Shown one piece after another: positions 40,401 through 55,244 of a stretch of DNA of 64,000 nt. The first letter of the stretch is position 1; each line of letters starts with the position of its first letter. The stretch is from assembly GCA_030765055.1 (NCBI GenBank), contig JAUKNK010000333.1, forward strand, positions 524,001 to 588,000, given 5' to 3'. Below the pieces are notes generated by a model. That model was not told the origin of the DNA. It did not search any database and saw only the letters and a list, made by a program, of their open reading frames with translations. The translations under genes were made by a program, and so were the position numbers. The DNA is from Mantis religiosa (taxonomy: Eukaryota; Arthropoda; Insecta; Mantodea; Mantidae).

Positions 40401-42180
40401 GATGAGATGGACGTTATTGCAGATGGTGGCGATCAGGATGACTAAATGAACTCACAAATCGCATAGATGTTAATGTTGCTTCAGTATTCGCTGTGTTACT
40501 GCCATGAGATGGACGTTCTTGCAGATGGTGGCGATCAGGATGACTAAATGAACTCACAAATCACATAGATGTTAATGTTACTTCAGTATTCGCTGTGTTA
40601 TTGCCATGAGATGGACGTTCTTGCAGATGGTGGCGATCAGGATGACTAAATGAACTCACAAATCACATAGATGTTAATGTTACTTCAGTAGACGCTGTGT
40701 TACTGCGATGAGACGGACGTTCTTGCAGATGGTGGCGATCAGGATGACTAAATGAACTCACAAATCACATAGATGTTAATGTTACTTCAGTAGACGCTGT
40801 GTTACTGCGATGAGATGGACGTTCTTGTAGATGGTGGCGATCAGGATGACTAAATGAACTCACAAATCACATATATGTTAATGTTGCTTCAGTAATCGCT
40901 GTGTTACTGCAGTGAGATGGACGTTCTTGTAGATGGTGGCGATCAGGATGACTAAATGAACTCACAAATCACATAGATGTTAATGTTACTTCAGTAGACG
41001 CTGTGTTACTGCCATGAGATGGACGTTCTTGTAGATGGTGGCGATCAGGATGACTAAATGAACTCACAAATCACATAGATGTTAATGTTACTTCAGTAGA
41101 CGCTGTGTTACTGCGATGTGATGGACGTTCTTGTAGATGGTGGCGATCAGGATGACTAAATGAACTCACAAATCACATAGATGTTAATGTTACTTCAGTA
41201 GACGCTGTGTTACTGCGATGAGATAGACGTTCTTGCAGATGGTGGCGATCAGGATGACTAAATGAACTCACAAATCACATAGATGTTAATGTTACTTCAG
41301 TAGACGCTGTGTTACTGCGATGTGATGGACGTTCTTGTAGATGGTGGCGATCAGGATGACTAAATGAACTCACAAATCACATAGATGTTAATGTTGCTTC
41401 AGTATTCGCTGTGTTACTGCCATGAGATGGACGTTCTTGTAGATGGTGGCGATCAGGATGACTAAATGAACTCACAAATCACATAGATGTTAATGTTACT
41501 TCAGTAGACGCTGTGTTACTGCCATGAGATGGACGTTCTTGTAGATGGTGGCGATCAGGATGACTAAATGAACTCACAAATCACATAGATGTTAATGTTA
41601 CTTCAGTAGACGCTGTGTTACTGCGATGAGATGGATGTTCTTGTAGATGGTGGCGATCAGGATGACTAAATGAACTCACAAATCACATAGATGTTAATGT
41701 TGCTTCAGTATTCGCTGTGTTACTGCGATGAGATGGACGATCTTGCAGATGGTGGCGATCAGGATGACTAAATGAACTCACAAATCACATAGATGTTAAT
41801 GTTCCTTCAGTATTCGCTGTGTTACCGCCATGAGATGGACGTTCTTGCAGATGGTGGCGATCAGGATGACTAAATGAACTCACAAATCACATAGTTGTTA
41901 ATGTTACTTCAGTAGACGCTGTGTTACTGCCATGAGGTGGACGTTCTTGTAGATGGTGGCGATCAGGATGACTAAATGAACTCACAAATCACATAGATGT
42001 TAATGTTACTTCAGTATTCGCTGTGTTACTGCCATGAGATGGACGTTCTTGCAGATGGTGGCGATCAGGATGACTAAATGAACTCACAAATCACATAGAT
42101 GTTAATGTTGCTTCAGTATTCGCTGTGTTACTGCCATGAGATGGACGTTCTTGCAGATGGTGGCGATCAGGATGACTAAA

Positions 42181-44628
42181 TGAACTCACAAATCACATAG
42201 ATGTTAATGTTACTTCAGTAGACGCTGTGTCACTGCGATGAGATGGACGTTCTTGCAGATGGTGGCGATCAGGATGACTAAATGAACTCACAAATCACAT
42301 AGATGTTAATGTTACTTCAGTAGACGCTGTGTTACTGCGATGAGATGGACGTTCTTGTAGATGGTGGCGATCATGATGACTAAATGAACTCACAAATCAC
42401 ATAGATGTTAATGTTGCTTCAGTATTCGCTGTGTTACTGCCATGAGATGGACGTTCTTGTAGATGGTGGCGATCAGGATGACTAAATGAACTCAGAAATC
42501 ACATAGATGTTAATGTTACTTCAGTAGACGCTGTGTTACTGCCATGAGATGGACGTTCTTGTAGATGGTGGCGATCAGGATGACTAAATGAACTCACAAA
42601 TCACATAGATGTTAATGTTACTTCAGTAGACGCTGTGTTACTGCGATGAGATGGACGTTCTTGTAGATGGTGGCGATCAGGATGACTAAATGAACTCACA
42701 AATCACATAGATGTTAATGTTGCTTCAGTATTCGCTGTGTTACTGCCATGAGATGGACGTTCTTGCAGATGGTGGCGATCAGGATGACTAAATGAACTCA
42801 CAAATCACATAGATGTTAATGTTGCTTCAGTATTCGCTGTGTTACTGCCATGAGATGGACGTTCTTGCAGATGGTGGCGATCAGGATGACTAAATGAACT
42901 CACAAATCACATAGATGTTAATGTTCCTTCAGTATTCGCTGTGTTACTGCCATGAGATGGACGTTCTTGCAGAGGGTGGCGATCAGGATGACTAAATGAA
43001 CTCACAAATCACATAGTTGTTAATGTTACTTCAGTATTCGCTGTGTTACTGCCATGAGATGGACGTTCTTGTAGATGGTGGCGATCAGGATGACTAAATG
43101 AACTCACAAATCACATAGATGTTAATGTTGCTTCAGTATTCGCTGTGTTACTGCCATGAGATGGACGTTCTTGCAGATGGTGGCGATCAGGATGACTAAA
43201 TGAACTCACAAATCACATAGATGTTAATGTTACTTCAGTATTCGCTGTGTTACTGCCATGAGATGGACGTTCTTGTAGATGGTGGCGATCAGGATGACTA
43301 AATGAACTCACAAATCACATAGATGTTAATGTTACTTCAGTATTCGCTGTGTTACTGCCATGAGATGGACGTTCTTGCAGATGGTGGCGATCAGGATGAC
43401 TAAATGAACTCACAAATCACATAGATGTTAATGTTACTTCAGTAGACGCTGTGTCACTGCGATGAGATGGACGTTCTTGCAGATGGTGGCGATCAGGATG
43501 ACTAAATGAACTCACAAATCACATAGATGTTAATGTTACTTCAGTAGACGCTGTGTTACTGCGATGAGATGGACGTTCTTGTAGATGGTGGCGATCATGA
43601 TGACTAAATGAACTCACAAATCACATAGATGTTAATGTTGCTTCAGTATTCGCTGTGTTACTGCCATGAGATGGACGTTCTTGTAGATGGTGGCGATCAG
43701 GATGACTAAATGAACTCAGAAATCACATAGATGTTAATGTTACTTCAGTAGACGCTGTGTTACTGCCATGAGATGGACGTTCTTGTAGATGGTGGCGATC
43801 AGGATGACTAAATGAACTCACAAATCACATAGATGTTAATGTTACTTCAGTAGACGCTGTGTTACTGCGATGAGATGGACGTTCTTGTAGATGGTGGCGA
43901 TCAGGATGACTAAATGAACTCACAAATCACATAGATGTTAATGTTGCTTCAGTATTCGCTGTGTTACTGCCATGAGATGGACGTTCTTGCAGATGGTGGC
44001 GATCAGGATGACTAAATGAACTCACAAATCACATAGATGTTAATGTTGCTTCAGTATTCGCTGTGTTACTGCCATGAGATGGACGTTCTTGCAGATGGTG
44101 GCGATCAGGATGACTAAATGAACTCACAAATCACATAGATGTTAATGTTCCTTCAGTATTCGCTGTGTTACTGCCATGAGATGGACGTTCTTGCAGAGGG
44201 TGGCGATCAGGATGACTAAATGAACTCTCAAATCACATAGTTGTTAATGTTACTTCAGTATTCGCTGTGTTACTGCCATGAGATGGACGTTCTTGTAGAT
44301 GGTGGCGATCAGGATGACTAAATGAACTCACAAATCACATAGATGTTAATGTTGCTTCAGTATTCGCTGTGTTACTGCCATGAGATGGACGTTCTTGCAG
44401 ATGGTGGCGATCAGGATGACTAAATGAACTCACAAATCACATAGATGTTAATGTTACTTCAGTATTCGCTGTGTTACTGCCATGAGATGGACGTTCTTGT
44501 AGATGGTGGCGATCAGGATGACTAAATGAACTCACAAATCACATAGATGTTAATGTTACTTCAGTATTCGCTGTGTTACTGCCATGAGATGGACGTTCTT
44601 GCAGATGGTGGCGATCAGGATGACTAAA
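42181..44628 (+). repeat. Higher-order repeat with 12-monomer (1,224-bp) period
   Basis: Two tandem blocks share GTGTCACTGCG (42231 and 43455), GATCATGATG, CTCAGAAATC and GCAGAGGGTGG, each at an offset of 1,224 bases. The near identity points to a recent duplication. Confidence 0.88.
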
Positions 44629-47600
44629 TGAACTCACAAATCACATAGATGTTAATGTTACTTCAGTATTCGCTGTGTTACTGCCATGAGATGGACGTTC
44701 TTGTAGATGGTGGCGATCAGGCTGACTAAATGAACTCACAAATCACATAGATGTTAATGTTACTTCAGTATTCGCTGTGTTACTGCGATGAGATGGACGT
44801 TCTTGCAGATGGTGGCGATCAGGATGACTAAATGAACTCACAAATCACATAGATGTTAATGTTACTTCAGTAGACGCTGTGTTACTGCGATTAGATGGAC
44901 GTTATTGCAGATGGTGGCGATCAGGATGACTAAATGAACTCACAAATCACATAGACGTTAATGTTACTTCAGTAGACGCTGTGTTACTGCGATGAGATGG
45001 ACGTTCTTGCAGATGGTGGCGATCAGGATGACTAAATGAACTCACAAATCACATAGATGTTAATGTTACTTCAGTATTCGCTGTGTTACTGCCATGAGAT
45101 GGACGTTCTTGCAGATGGTGGCGATCAGGATGACTAAATGAACTCACAAATCGCATAGATGTTAATGTTGCTTCAGTATTCGCTGTGTTACTGCCATGAG
45201 ATGGACGTTCTTGCAGATGGTGGCGATCAGGATGACTAAATGAACTCACAAATCACATAGATGTTAATGTTACTTCAGTATTCGCTGTGTTATTGCCATG
45301 AGATGGACGTTCTTGCAGATGGTGGCGATCAGGATGACTAAATGAACTCACAAATCACATAGATGTTAATGTTACTTCAGTAGACGCTGTGTTACTGCGA
45401 TGAGATGGACGTTCTTGCAGATGGTGGCGATCAGGATGACTAAATGAACTCACAAATCACATAGATGTTAATGTTACTTCAGTAGACGCTGTGTTACTGC
45501 GATGAGATGGACGTTCTTGTAGATGGTGGCGATCAGGATGACTAAATGAACTCACAAATCACATAGATGTTAATGTTGCTTCAGTAATCGCTGTGTTACT
45601 GCCATGAGATGGACGTTCTTGTAGATGGTGGCGATCAGGATGACTAAATGAACTCACAAATCACATAGATGTTAATGTTACTTCAGTAGACGCTGTGTTA
45701 CTGCCATGAGATGGACGTTCTTGTAGATGGTGGCGATCAGGATGACTAAATGAACTCACAAATCACATAGATGTTAATGTTACTTCAGTAGACGCTGTGT
45801 TACTGCGATGAGATGGACGTTCTTGTAGATGGTGGCGATCAGGATGACTAAATGAACTCACAAATCACATAGATGTTAATGTTGCTTCAGTATTCGCTGT
45901 GTTACTGCCATGAGATGGACGTTCTTGCAGATGGTGGCGATCAGGATGACTAAATGAACTCACAAATCACATAGATGTTAATGTTGCTTCAGTATTCGCT
46001 GTGTTACTGCCATGAGATGGACGTTCTTGCAGATGGTGGCGATCAGGATGACTAAATGAACTCACAAATCACATAGATGTTAATGTTACTTCAGTATTCG
46101 CTGTGTTACTGCCATGAGATGGACGTTCTTGCAGATGGTGGCGATCAGGATGACTAAATGAACTCACAAATCACACAGATGTTAATGTTACTTCAGTATT
46201 CCCTGTGTTACTGCCATGAGATGGACGTTCTTGTAGATGGTGGCGATCAGGATGACTAAATGAACTCACAAATCACATAGATGTTAATGTTGCTTCAGTA
46301 TTCGCTGTGTTACTGCCATGAGATGGACGTTCTTGCAGATGGTGGCGATCAGGATGACTAAATGAACTCACAAATCACATAGATGTTAATGTTGCTTCAG
46401 TATTCGCTGTGTTACTGCCATGAGATGGACGTTCTTGCAGATGGTGGCGATCAGGATGACTAAATGAACTCACAAATCACATAGATGTTAATGTTACTTC
46501 AGTATTCGCTGTGTTACTGCCATGAGATGGACGTTCTTGCAGATGGTGGCGATCAGGATGACTAAATGAACTCACAAATCACATAGATGTTAATGTTACT
46601 TCAGTATTCGCTGTGTTACTGCAATGAGATGGACGTTCTTGTAGATGGTGGCGATCAGGATGACTAAATGAACTCACAAATCACATAGATGTTAATGTTA
46701 CTTCCGTAGACGCTGTGTTACTGCGATGAGATGGACGTTCTTGTAGATGGTGGCGATCAGGATGACTAAATGAACTCACAAATCACATAGATGTTAATGT
46801 TGCTTCAGTATTTGCTGTGTTACTGCCATGAGATGGATGTTCTTGCAGATGGTGGCGATCAGGATGACTAAATGAACTCACAAATCACATAGATGTTAAT
46901 GTTACTTCAGTATTCGCTGTGTTACTGCCATGAGATGGACGTTCTTGCAGATGGTGGCGATCAGGATGACTAAATGAACTCACAAATCACATAGATGTTA
47001 ATGTTGCTTCAGTATTCGCTGTGTTACTGCGATGAGATGGACGTTCTTGTAGATGGTGGCGATCAGGATGACTAAATGAACTCACAAATCACATAGATGT
47101 TAATGTTACTTCAGTATTCGCTGTGTTATTGCCATGAGATGGACGTTCTTGCAGATGGTGGCGATCAGGATGACTAAATGAACTCACAAATCACATAGAT
47201 GTTAATGTTACTTCAGTAGACGCTGTGTTACTGCGATGAGATGGACGTTCTTGCAGATGGTGGCGATCAGGATGACTAAATGAACTCACAAATCACATAG
47301 ATGTTAATGTTACTTCAGTAGACGCTGTGTTACTGCGATGAGATGGACGTTCTTGTAGATGGTGGCGATCAGGATGATTAATGAACTCACAAATCACATA
47401 GATGTTAATGTTGCTTCAGTATTCGCTGTGTTACTGCCATGAGATGGACGTTCTTGTAGATGGTGGCGATCAGGATGACTAAATGAACTCACAAATCACA
47501 TAGATGTTAATGTTACTTCAGTAGACGCTGTGTTACTGCGATGAGATGGACGTTCTTGCAGATGGTGGCGATCAGGATGACTAAATGAACTCACAAATCA

Positions 47601-49940
47601 CATAGATGTTAATGTTACTTCAGTATTCGCTGTGTTACTGCCATGAGATGGACGTTCTTGCAGATGGTGGCGATCAGGATGACTAAATGAACTCACAAAT
47701 CACATAGATGTTAATGTTGCTTCAGTATTCGCTGTGTTACTGCGATGAGATGGACGTTCTTGCAGATGGTGGCGATCAGGATGACTAAATGAACTCACAA
47801 ATCACATAGATATTAATGTTACTTCAGTAGACGCTGTGTTACTGCGATGAGATGGACGTTCTTGTAGATGGTGGCGATCAGGATGACTAAATGAACTCAC
47901 AAATCACATAGATGTTAATGTTGCTTCAGTATTCGCTGTGTTACTGCCATGAGATGGACGTTCTTGTAGATGGTGGCGATCAGGATGACTAAATGAACTC
48001 ACAAATCACATAGATGTTAATGTTACTTCAGTAGACGCTGTGTTACTGCCATGAGATGGACGTTCTTGTAGATGGTGGCGATCAGGATTGCTAAATGAAC
48101 TCACAAATCACATAGATGTTAATGTTACTTCAGAATTCGCTGTGTTACTGCCATGAGATGGACGTTCTTGTAGATGGTGGCGATCAGGATGACTAAATGA
48201 ACTCACAAATCACATAGATGTTAATGTTGCTTCAGTATTCGCTTTGTTACTGCGATGAGATGGACGTTCTTGCAGATGGTGGCGATCAGGATGACTAAAT
48301 GAACTCACAAATCACATAGATGTTAATGTTGCTTCAGTATTCGCTGTGTTACTTCCATGAGATGGACGTTCTTGAAGATGGTGGCGATCAGGATGACTAA
48401 ATGAACTCACAAATCACATAGATGTTAATGTTCCTTCAGTATTCGCTGTGTTACTGCCATGAGATGGACGTTCTTGCAGATGGTGGCGATCAGGATGACT
48501 AAATGAACTCACAAATCACATAGTTGTTAATGTTACTTCAGTATTCGCTGTGTTACTGCCATGAGATGGACGTTCTTGTAGATGGTGGCGATCAGGATGA
48601 CTAAATGAACTCACAAATCACATAGATGTTAATGTTGCTTCAGTATTCGCTGTGTTACTGCCATGGGATGGACGTTCTTGCAGATGGTGGCGATCAGGAT
48701 GACTAAATGATCTCACAAATCACATAGATGTTAATGTTGCTTCAGTATTCGCTGTGTTACTGCCATGAGATGGACGTTCTTGCAGATGGTGGCGATCAGG
48801 ATGACTAAATGAACTCACAAATCACATAGATGTTAATGTTACTTCAGTATTCGCTGTGTTACTGCCATGAGATGGACGTTCTTGCAGATGGTGGCGATCA
48901 GGATGACTAAATGAACTCACAAATCACATAGATGTTAATGTTGCTTCAGTATTCGCTGTGTTACTGCCATGAGATGGACGTTCTTGCAGATGGTGGCGAT
49001 CAGGATGACTAAATGAACTCACAAATCACATAGATGTTAATGTTACTTCAGTATTCGCTGTGTTATTGCCATGAGATGGACGTTCTTGCAGATGGTGGCG
49101 ATCAGGATGACTAAATGAACTCACAAATCACATAGATGTTAATGTTACTTTAGTAGACGCTGTGTTACTGCGATGAGATGGACGTTCTTGCAGATGGTGG
49201 CGATCAGGATGACTAAATGAACTCACAAATCACATAGATGTTAATGTTACTTCAGTAGACGCTGTGTTACTGCGATGAGATGGACGTTCCTGTAGATGGT
49301 GGCGATCAGGATGACTAAATGAACTCACAAATCACATAGATGTTAATGTTGCTTCAGTATTCGCTGTGTTACTGCCATGAGATGGACGTTCTTGTAGATG
49401 GTGGCGATCAGGATGACTAAATGAACTCACAAATCACATAGATGTTAATGTTACTTCAGTAGACGCTGTGTTACTGCCATGAGATGGACGTTCTTGTAGA
49501 TGGTGGCGATCAGGATGACTAAATGAACTCACAAATCACATAGATGTTAATGTTACTTCAGTAGACGCTGTGTTACTGCGATGAGATGGACGTTCTTGTA
49601 GATGGTGGCGATCAGGATGACTAAATGAACTCACAAATCACATAGATGTTAATGTTGCTTCAGTATTCGCTGTGTTACTGCCATGAGATGGACGTTCTTG
49701 CAGATGGTGGCGATCAGGATGACTAAATGAACTCACAAATCACATAGATGTTAATGTTGCTTCAGTATTCGCTGTGTTACTGCCATGAGATGGACGTTCT
49801 TGCAGATGGTGGCGATCAGGATGACTAAATGAACTCACAAATCACATAGATGTTAATGTTACTTCAGTATTCGCTGTGTTACTGCCATGAGATGGACGTT
49901 CTTGCAGATGGTGGCGATCAGGATGACTAAATGAACTCAC

Positions 49941-51760
49941 AAATTACATAGATGTTAATGTTACTTCAGTATTCGCTGTGTTACTGCCATGAGATGGACG
50001 TTCTTGTAGATGGTGGCGATCAGGATGACTAAATGAACTCACAAATCACATAGATGTTAATGTTACTTCAGTAGACGCTGTGTTACTGCGATGAGATGGA
50101 CGTTCTTGTAGATGGTGGCGATCAGGATGACTAAAAGAACTCACAAATCACATAGATGTTAATGTTGCTTCAGTATTCGCTGTGTTACTGCCATGAGATG
50201 GACGTTCTTACAGATGGTGGCGATCAGGATGACTAAATGAACTCACAAATCACATAGATGTTAATGTTACTTCAGTATTCGCTGTGTTACTGCCATGAGA
50301 TGGACGTTCTTGTAGATGGTGGCGATCAGGATGACTAAATGAACTCACAAATCACATAGATGTTAATGTTACTTCAGTATTCGCTGTGTTACTGCGATGA
50401 GATGGACGTTCTTGTAGATGGTGGCGATCAGGATGGCTAAATGAACTCACAAATCACCTAGATGTTAATGTTACTTCAGTATTCGCTGTGTTACTGCCAT
50501 GAGATGGACGTTCTTGCAGATGGTGGCGATCAGGATGACTAAATGAACTCACAAATCACATAGATGTTAATGTTACTTCAGTATTCGCTGTGTTACTGCC
50601 ATGAGATGGACGTTCTTGTAGATGGTGGCGATCAGGATGACTAAATGAACACACAAATCACATAGATGTTAATGTTGCTTTAGTAGACGCTGTGTTACTG
50701 CGATGAGATGGACGATCTTGTAGATGGTGGCGATCAGGATGACTAAATGAACTCACAAATCACATAGATGTTAATGTTACTTCAGTATTCGCTGTGTTAC
50801 TGCCATGAGATGCACGTTATTGTAGATGGTGGCGATCAGGATGACTAAATGAACTCACAAATCACATAGATGTTAATGTTACTTCAGTATTCGCTGTGTT
50901 ACTGCCATGAGATGGACGTTCTTGTAGATGGTGGCGATCAGGATGACTAAATGAACTCACAAATCACATAGATGTTAATGTTACTTCAGTATTCGCTGTG
51001 TTACTGCGATGAGATGGACGTTCTTGTAGATGGTGGCGATCAGGATGACTAAATGAACTCACAAATCACATAGATGTTAATGTTGCTTTAGTAGACGCTG
51101 TGTTACTGCGATAAGATGGACGTTCTTGCAGATGGTGGCGATCAGGATGACTAAATGAACTCACAAATCACATAGATGTTAATGTTACTTCAGTAGACGC
51201 TGTGTTACTGCGACGAGATGGACGTTCCTGCAGATGGTGGCGATCAGGATGACTAAATGAACTCACAAATCACATAGATGTTAATGTTGCTTTAGCAGAC
51301 GCTGTGTTACTGCGATGAGATGGACGTTCTTGTAGATGATGGCGATCAGGATGACTAAATGAACTCACAAATCACATAGATGTTAATGTTACTTCAGTAG
51401 ACGCTGTGTTACTGCGATGAGATGGACGTTCTTGTAGATGGTGGCGATCAGGATGACTAAATGAACTCACAAATCACATAGATGTTAATGTTACTTCAGT
51501 AGACGCTGTGTTACTGCGATGAGATGGACGTTCTTGCAGATGGTGGCGATCAGGATGACTAAATGAACTCACAAATCACATAGATGTTAATGTTGCTTTA
51601 GTAGACGCTGTGTTACTGCGATGAGATGGACGTTCTTGTAGATGGTGGCGATCAGGATGACTAAATGAACTCACAAATCACATAGATGTTAATGTTACTT
51701 CAGTATTCGCTGTGTTACTGCCATGAGATGGACGTTCTTGTAGATGGTGGCGATCGGGAT
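49941..51760 (+). repeat. 18-monomer block, copy 1 of 4
   Basis: The block is marked by an ordered series of rare variants: AAATTACATAG, CTAAAAGAAC, CTTACAGATGG, GGCTAAATG with CACCTAG, GATGCACGTTATTG, GCGATAAGATGG, GCGACGAGATGG, TTTAGCAGACG, GATGATGGCG and GATCGGGATG. None of this combination occurs left of about 49.9 kb. Confidence 0.85.
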
Positions 51761-54700
51761 GACTAAATGAACTCACAAATCACATAGATGTTAATGTTAC
51801 TTCAGTAGACGCTGTGTTACTGCGATGAGATGGACGTTCTTGTAGATGGTGGCGATCAGGATGACTAAATGAACTCACAAATCACATAGATGTTAATGTT
51901 ACTTCAGTATTCGCTGTGTTACTGCCATGAGATGGACGTTCTTGCAGATGGTGGCGATCAGGATGACTAAATGAACTCACAAATCACATAGATGTTAATG
52001 TTACTTCAGTATTCGCTGTGTTACTGCCATGAGATGGACGTTCTTGCAGATGGTGGCGATCAGGATGACTAAATGAACTCACAAATCACATAGATGTTAA
52101 TGTTACTTCAGTATTCGCTGTGTTACTGCAATGAGATGGACGTTCTTGTAGATGGTGGCGATCAGGATGACTAAATGAACTCACAAATCACATAGATGTT
52201 AATGTTACTTCCGTAGACGCTGTGTTACTGCGATGAGATGGACGTTCTTGTAGATGGTGGCGATCAGGATGACTAAATGAACTCACAAATCACATAGATG
52301 TTAATGTTGCTTCAGTATTCGCTGTGTTACTGCCATGAGATGGACGTTCTTGCAGATGGTGGCGATCAGGATGACTAAATGAACTCACAAATCACATAGA
52401 TGTTAATGTTGCTTCAGTATTCGCTGTGTTACTGCGATGAGATGGACGTTCTTGTAGATGGTGGCGATCAGGATGACTAAATGAACTCACAAATCACATA
52501 GATGTTAATGTTACTTCAGTATTCGCTGTGTTATTGCCATGAGATGGACGTTCTTGCAGATGGTGGCGATCAGGATGACTAAATGAACTCACAAATCACA
52601 TAGATGTTAATGTTACTTCAGTAGACGCTGTGTTACTGCGATGAGATGGACGTTCTTGCAGATGGTGGCGATCAGGATGACTAAATGAACTCACAAATCA
52701 CATAGATGTTAATGTTACTTCAGTAGACGCTGTGTTACTGCGATGAGATGGACGTTCTTGTAGATGGTGGCGATCAGGATGACTAAATGAACTCACAAAT
52801 CACATAGATGTTAATGTTGCTTCAGTATTCGCTGTGTTACTGCCATGAGATGGACGTTCTTGTAGATGGTGGCGATCAGGATGACTAAATGAACTCACAA
52901 ATCACATAGATGTTAATGTTACTTCAGTAGACGCTGTGTTACTGCGATGAGATGGACGTTCTTGCAGATGGTGGCGATCAGGATGACTAAATGAACTCAC
53001 AAATCACATAGATGTTAATGTTACTTCAGTATTCGCTGTGTTACTGCCATGAGATGGACGTTCTTGCAGATGGTGGCGATCAGGATGACTAAATGAACTC
53101 ACAAATCACATAGATGTTAATGTTACTTTAGTAGACGCTGTGTTACTGCGATGAGATGGACGTTCTTGCAGATGGTGGCGATCAGGATGACTAAATGAAC
53201 TCACAAATCACATAGATGTTAATGTTGCTTCAGTATTCGCTGTGTTACTGCCATGAGATGGACGTTCTTGTAGATGGTGGCGATCAGGATGACTAAATGA
53301 ACTCACAAATCACATAGATGTTAATGTTACTTCAGTAGACGCTGTGTTACTGCCATGAGATGGACGTTCTTGTAGATGGTGGCGATCAGGATTGCTAAAT
53401 GAACTCACAAATCACATAGATGTTAATGTTACTTCAGTAGACGCTGTGTTACTGCGATGAGATGGACGTTCTTGTAGATGGTGGCGATCAGGATGACTAA
53501 ATGAACTCACAAATCACATAGATGTTAATGTTGCTTCAGTATTCGCTGTGTTACTGCGATGAGATGGACGTTCTTGCAGATGGTGGCGATCAGGATGACT
53601 AAATGAACTCACAAATCACATAGATGTTAATGTTGCTTCAGTATTCGCTGTGTTACTTCCATGAGATGGACGTTCTTGAAGATGGTGGCGATCAGGATGA
53701 CTAAATGAACTCACAAATCACATAGATGTTAATGTTCCTTCAGTATTCGCTGTGTTACTGCCATGAGATGGACGTTCTTGCAGATGGTGGCGATCAGGAT
53801 GACTAAATGAACTCACAAATCACATAGTTGTTAATGTTACTTCAGTATTCGCTGTGTTACTGCCATGAGATGGACGTTCTTGTAGATGGTGGCGATCAGG
53901 ATGACTAAATGAACTCACAAATCACATAGATGTTAATGTTGCTTCAGTATTCGCTGTGTTACTGCCATGGGATGGACGTTCTTGCAGATGGTGGCGATCA
54001 GGATGACTAAATGATCTCACAAATCACATAGATGTTAATGTTGCTTCAGTATTCGCTGTGTTACTGCCATGAGATGGACGTTCTTGCAGATGGTGGCGAT
54101 CAGGATGACTAAATGAACTCACAAATCACATAGATGTTAATGTTACTTCAGTATTCGCTGTGTTACTGCCATGAGATGGACGTTCTTGCAGATGGTGGCG
54201 ATCAGGATGACTAAATGAACTCACAAATCACATAGATGTTAATGTTGCTTCAGTATTCGCTGTGTTACTGCCATGAGATGGACGTTCTTGCAGATGGTGG
54301 CGATCAGGATGACTAAATGAACTCACAAATCACATAGATGTTAATGTTACTTCAGTATTCGCTGTGTTATTGCCATGAGATGGACGTTCTTGCAGATGGT
54401 GGCGATCAGGATGACTAAATGAACTCACAAATCACATAGATGTTAATGTTACTTTAGTAGACGCTGTGTTACTGCGATGAGATGGACGTTCTTGCAGATG
54501 GTGGCGATCAGGATGACTAAATGAACTCACAAATCACATAGATGTTAATGTTACTTCAGTAGACGCTGTGTTACTGCGATGAGATGGACGTTCCTGTAGA
54601 TGGTGGCGATCAGGATGACTAAATGAACTCACAAATCACATAGATGTTAATGTTGCTTCAGTATTCGCTGTGTTACTGCCATGAGATGGACGTTCTTGTA

Positions 54701-55244
54701 GATGGTGGCGATCAGGATGACTAAATGAACTCACAAATCACATAGATGTTAATGTTACTTCAGTAGACGCTGTGTTACTGCCATGAGATGGACGTTCTTG
54801 TAGATGGTGGCGATCAGGATGACTAAATGAACTCACAAATCACATAGATGTTAATGTTACTTCAGTAGACGCTGTGTTACTGCGATGAGATGGACGTTCT
54901 TGTAGATGGTGGCGATCAGGATGACTAAATGAACTCACAAATCACATAGATGTTAATGTTGCTTCAGTATTCGCTGTGTTACTGCCATGAGATGGACGTT
55001 CTTGCAGATGGTGGCGATCAGGATGACTAAATGAACTCACAAATCACATAGATGTTAATGTTGCTTCAGTATTCGCTGTGTTACTGCCATGAGATGGACG
55101 TTCTTGCAGATGGTGGCGATCAGGATGACTAAATGAACTCACAAATCACATAGATGTTAATGTTACTTCAGTATTCGCTGTGTTACTGCCATGAGATGGA
55201 CGTTCTTGCAGATGGTGGCGATCAGGATGACTAAATGAACTCAC

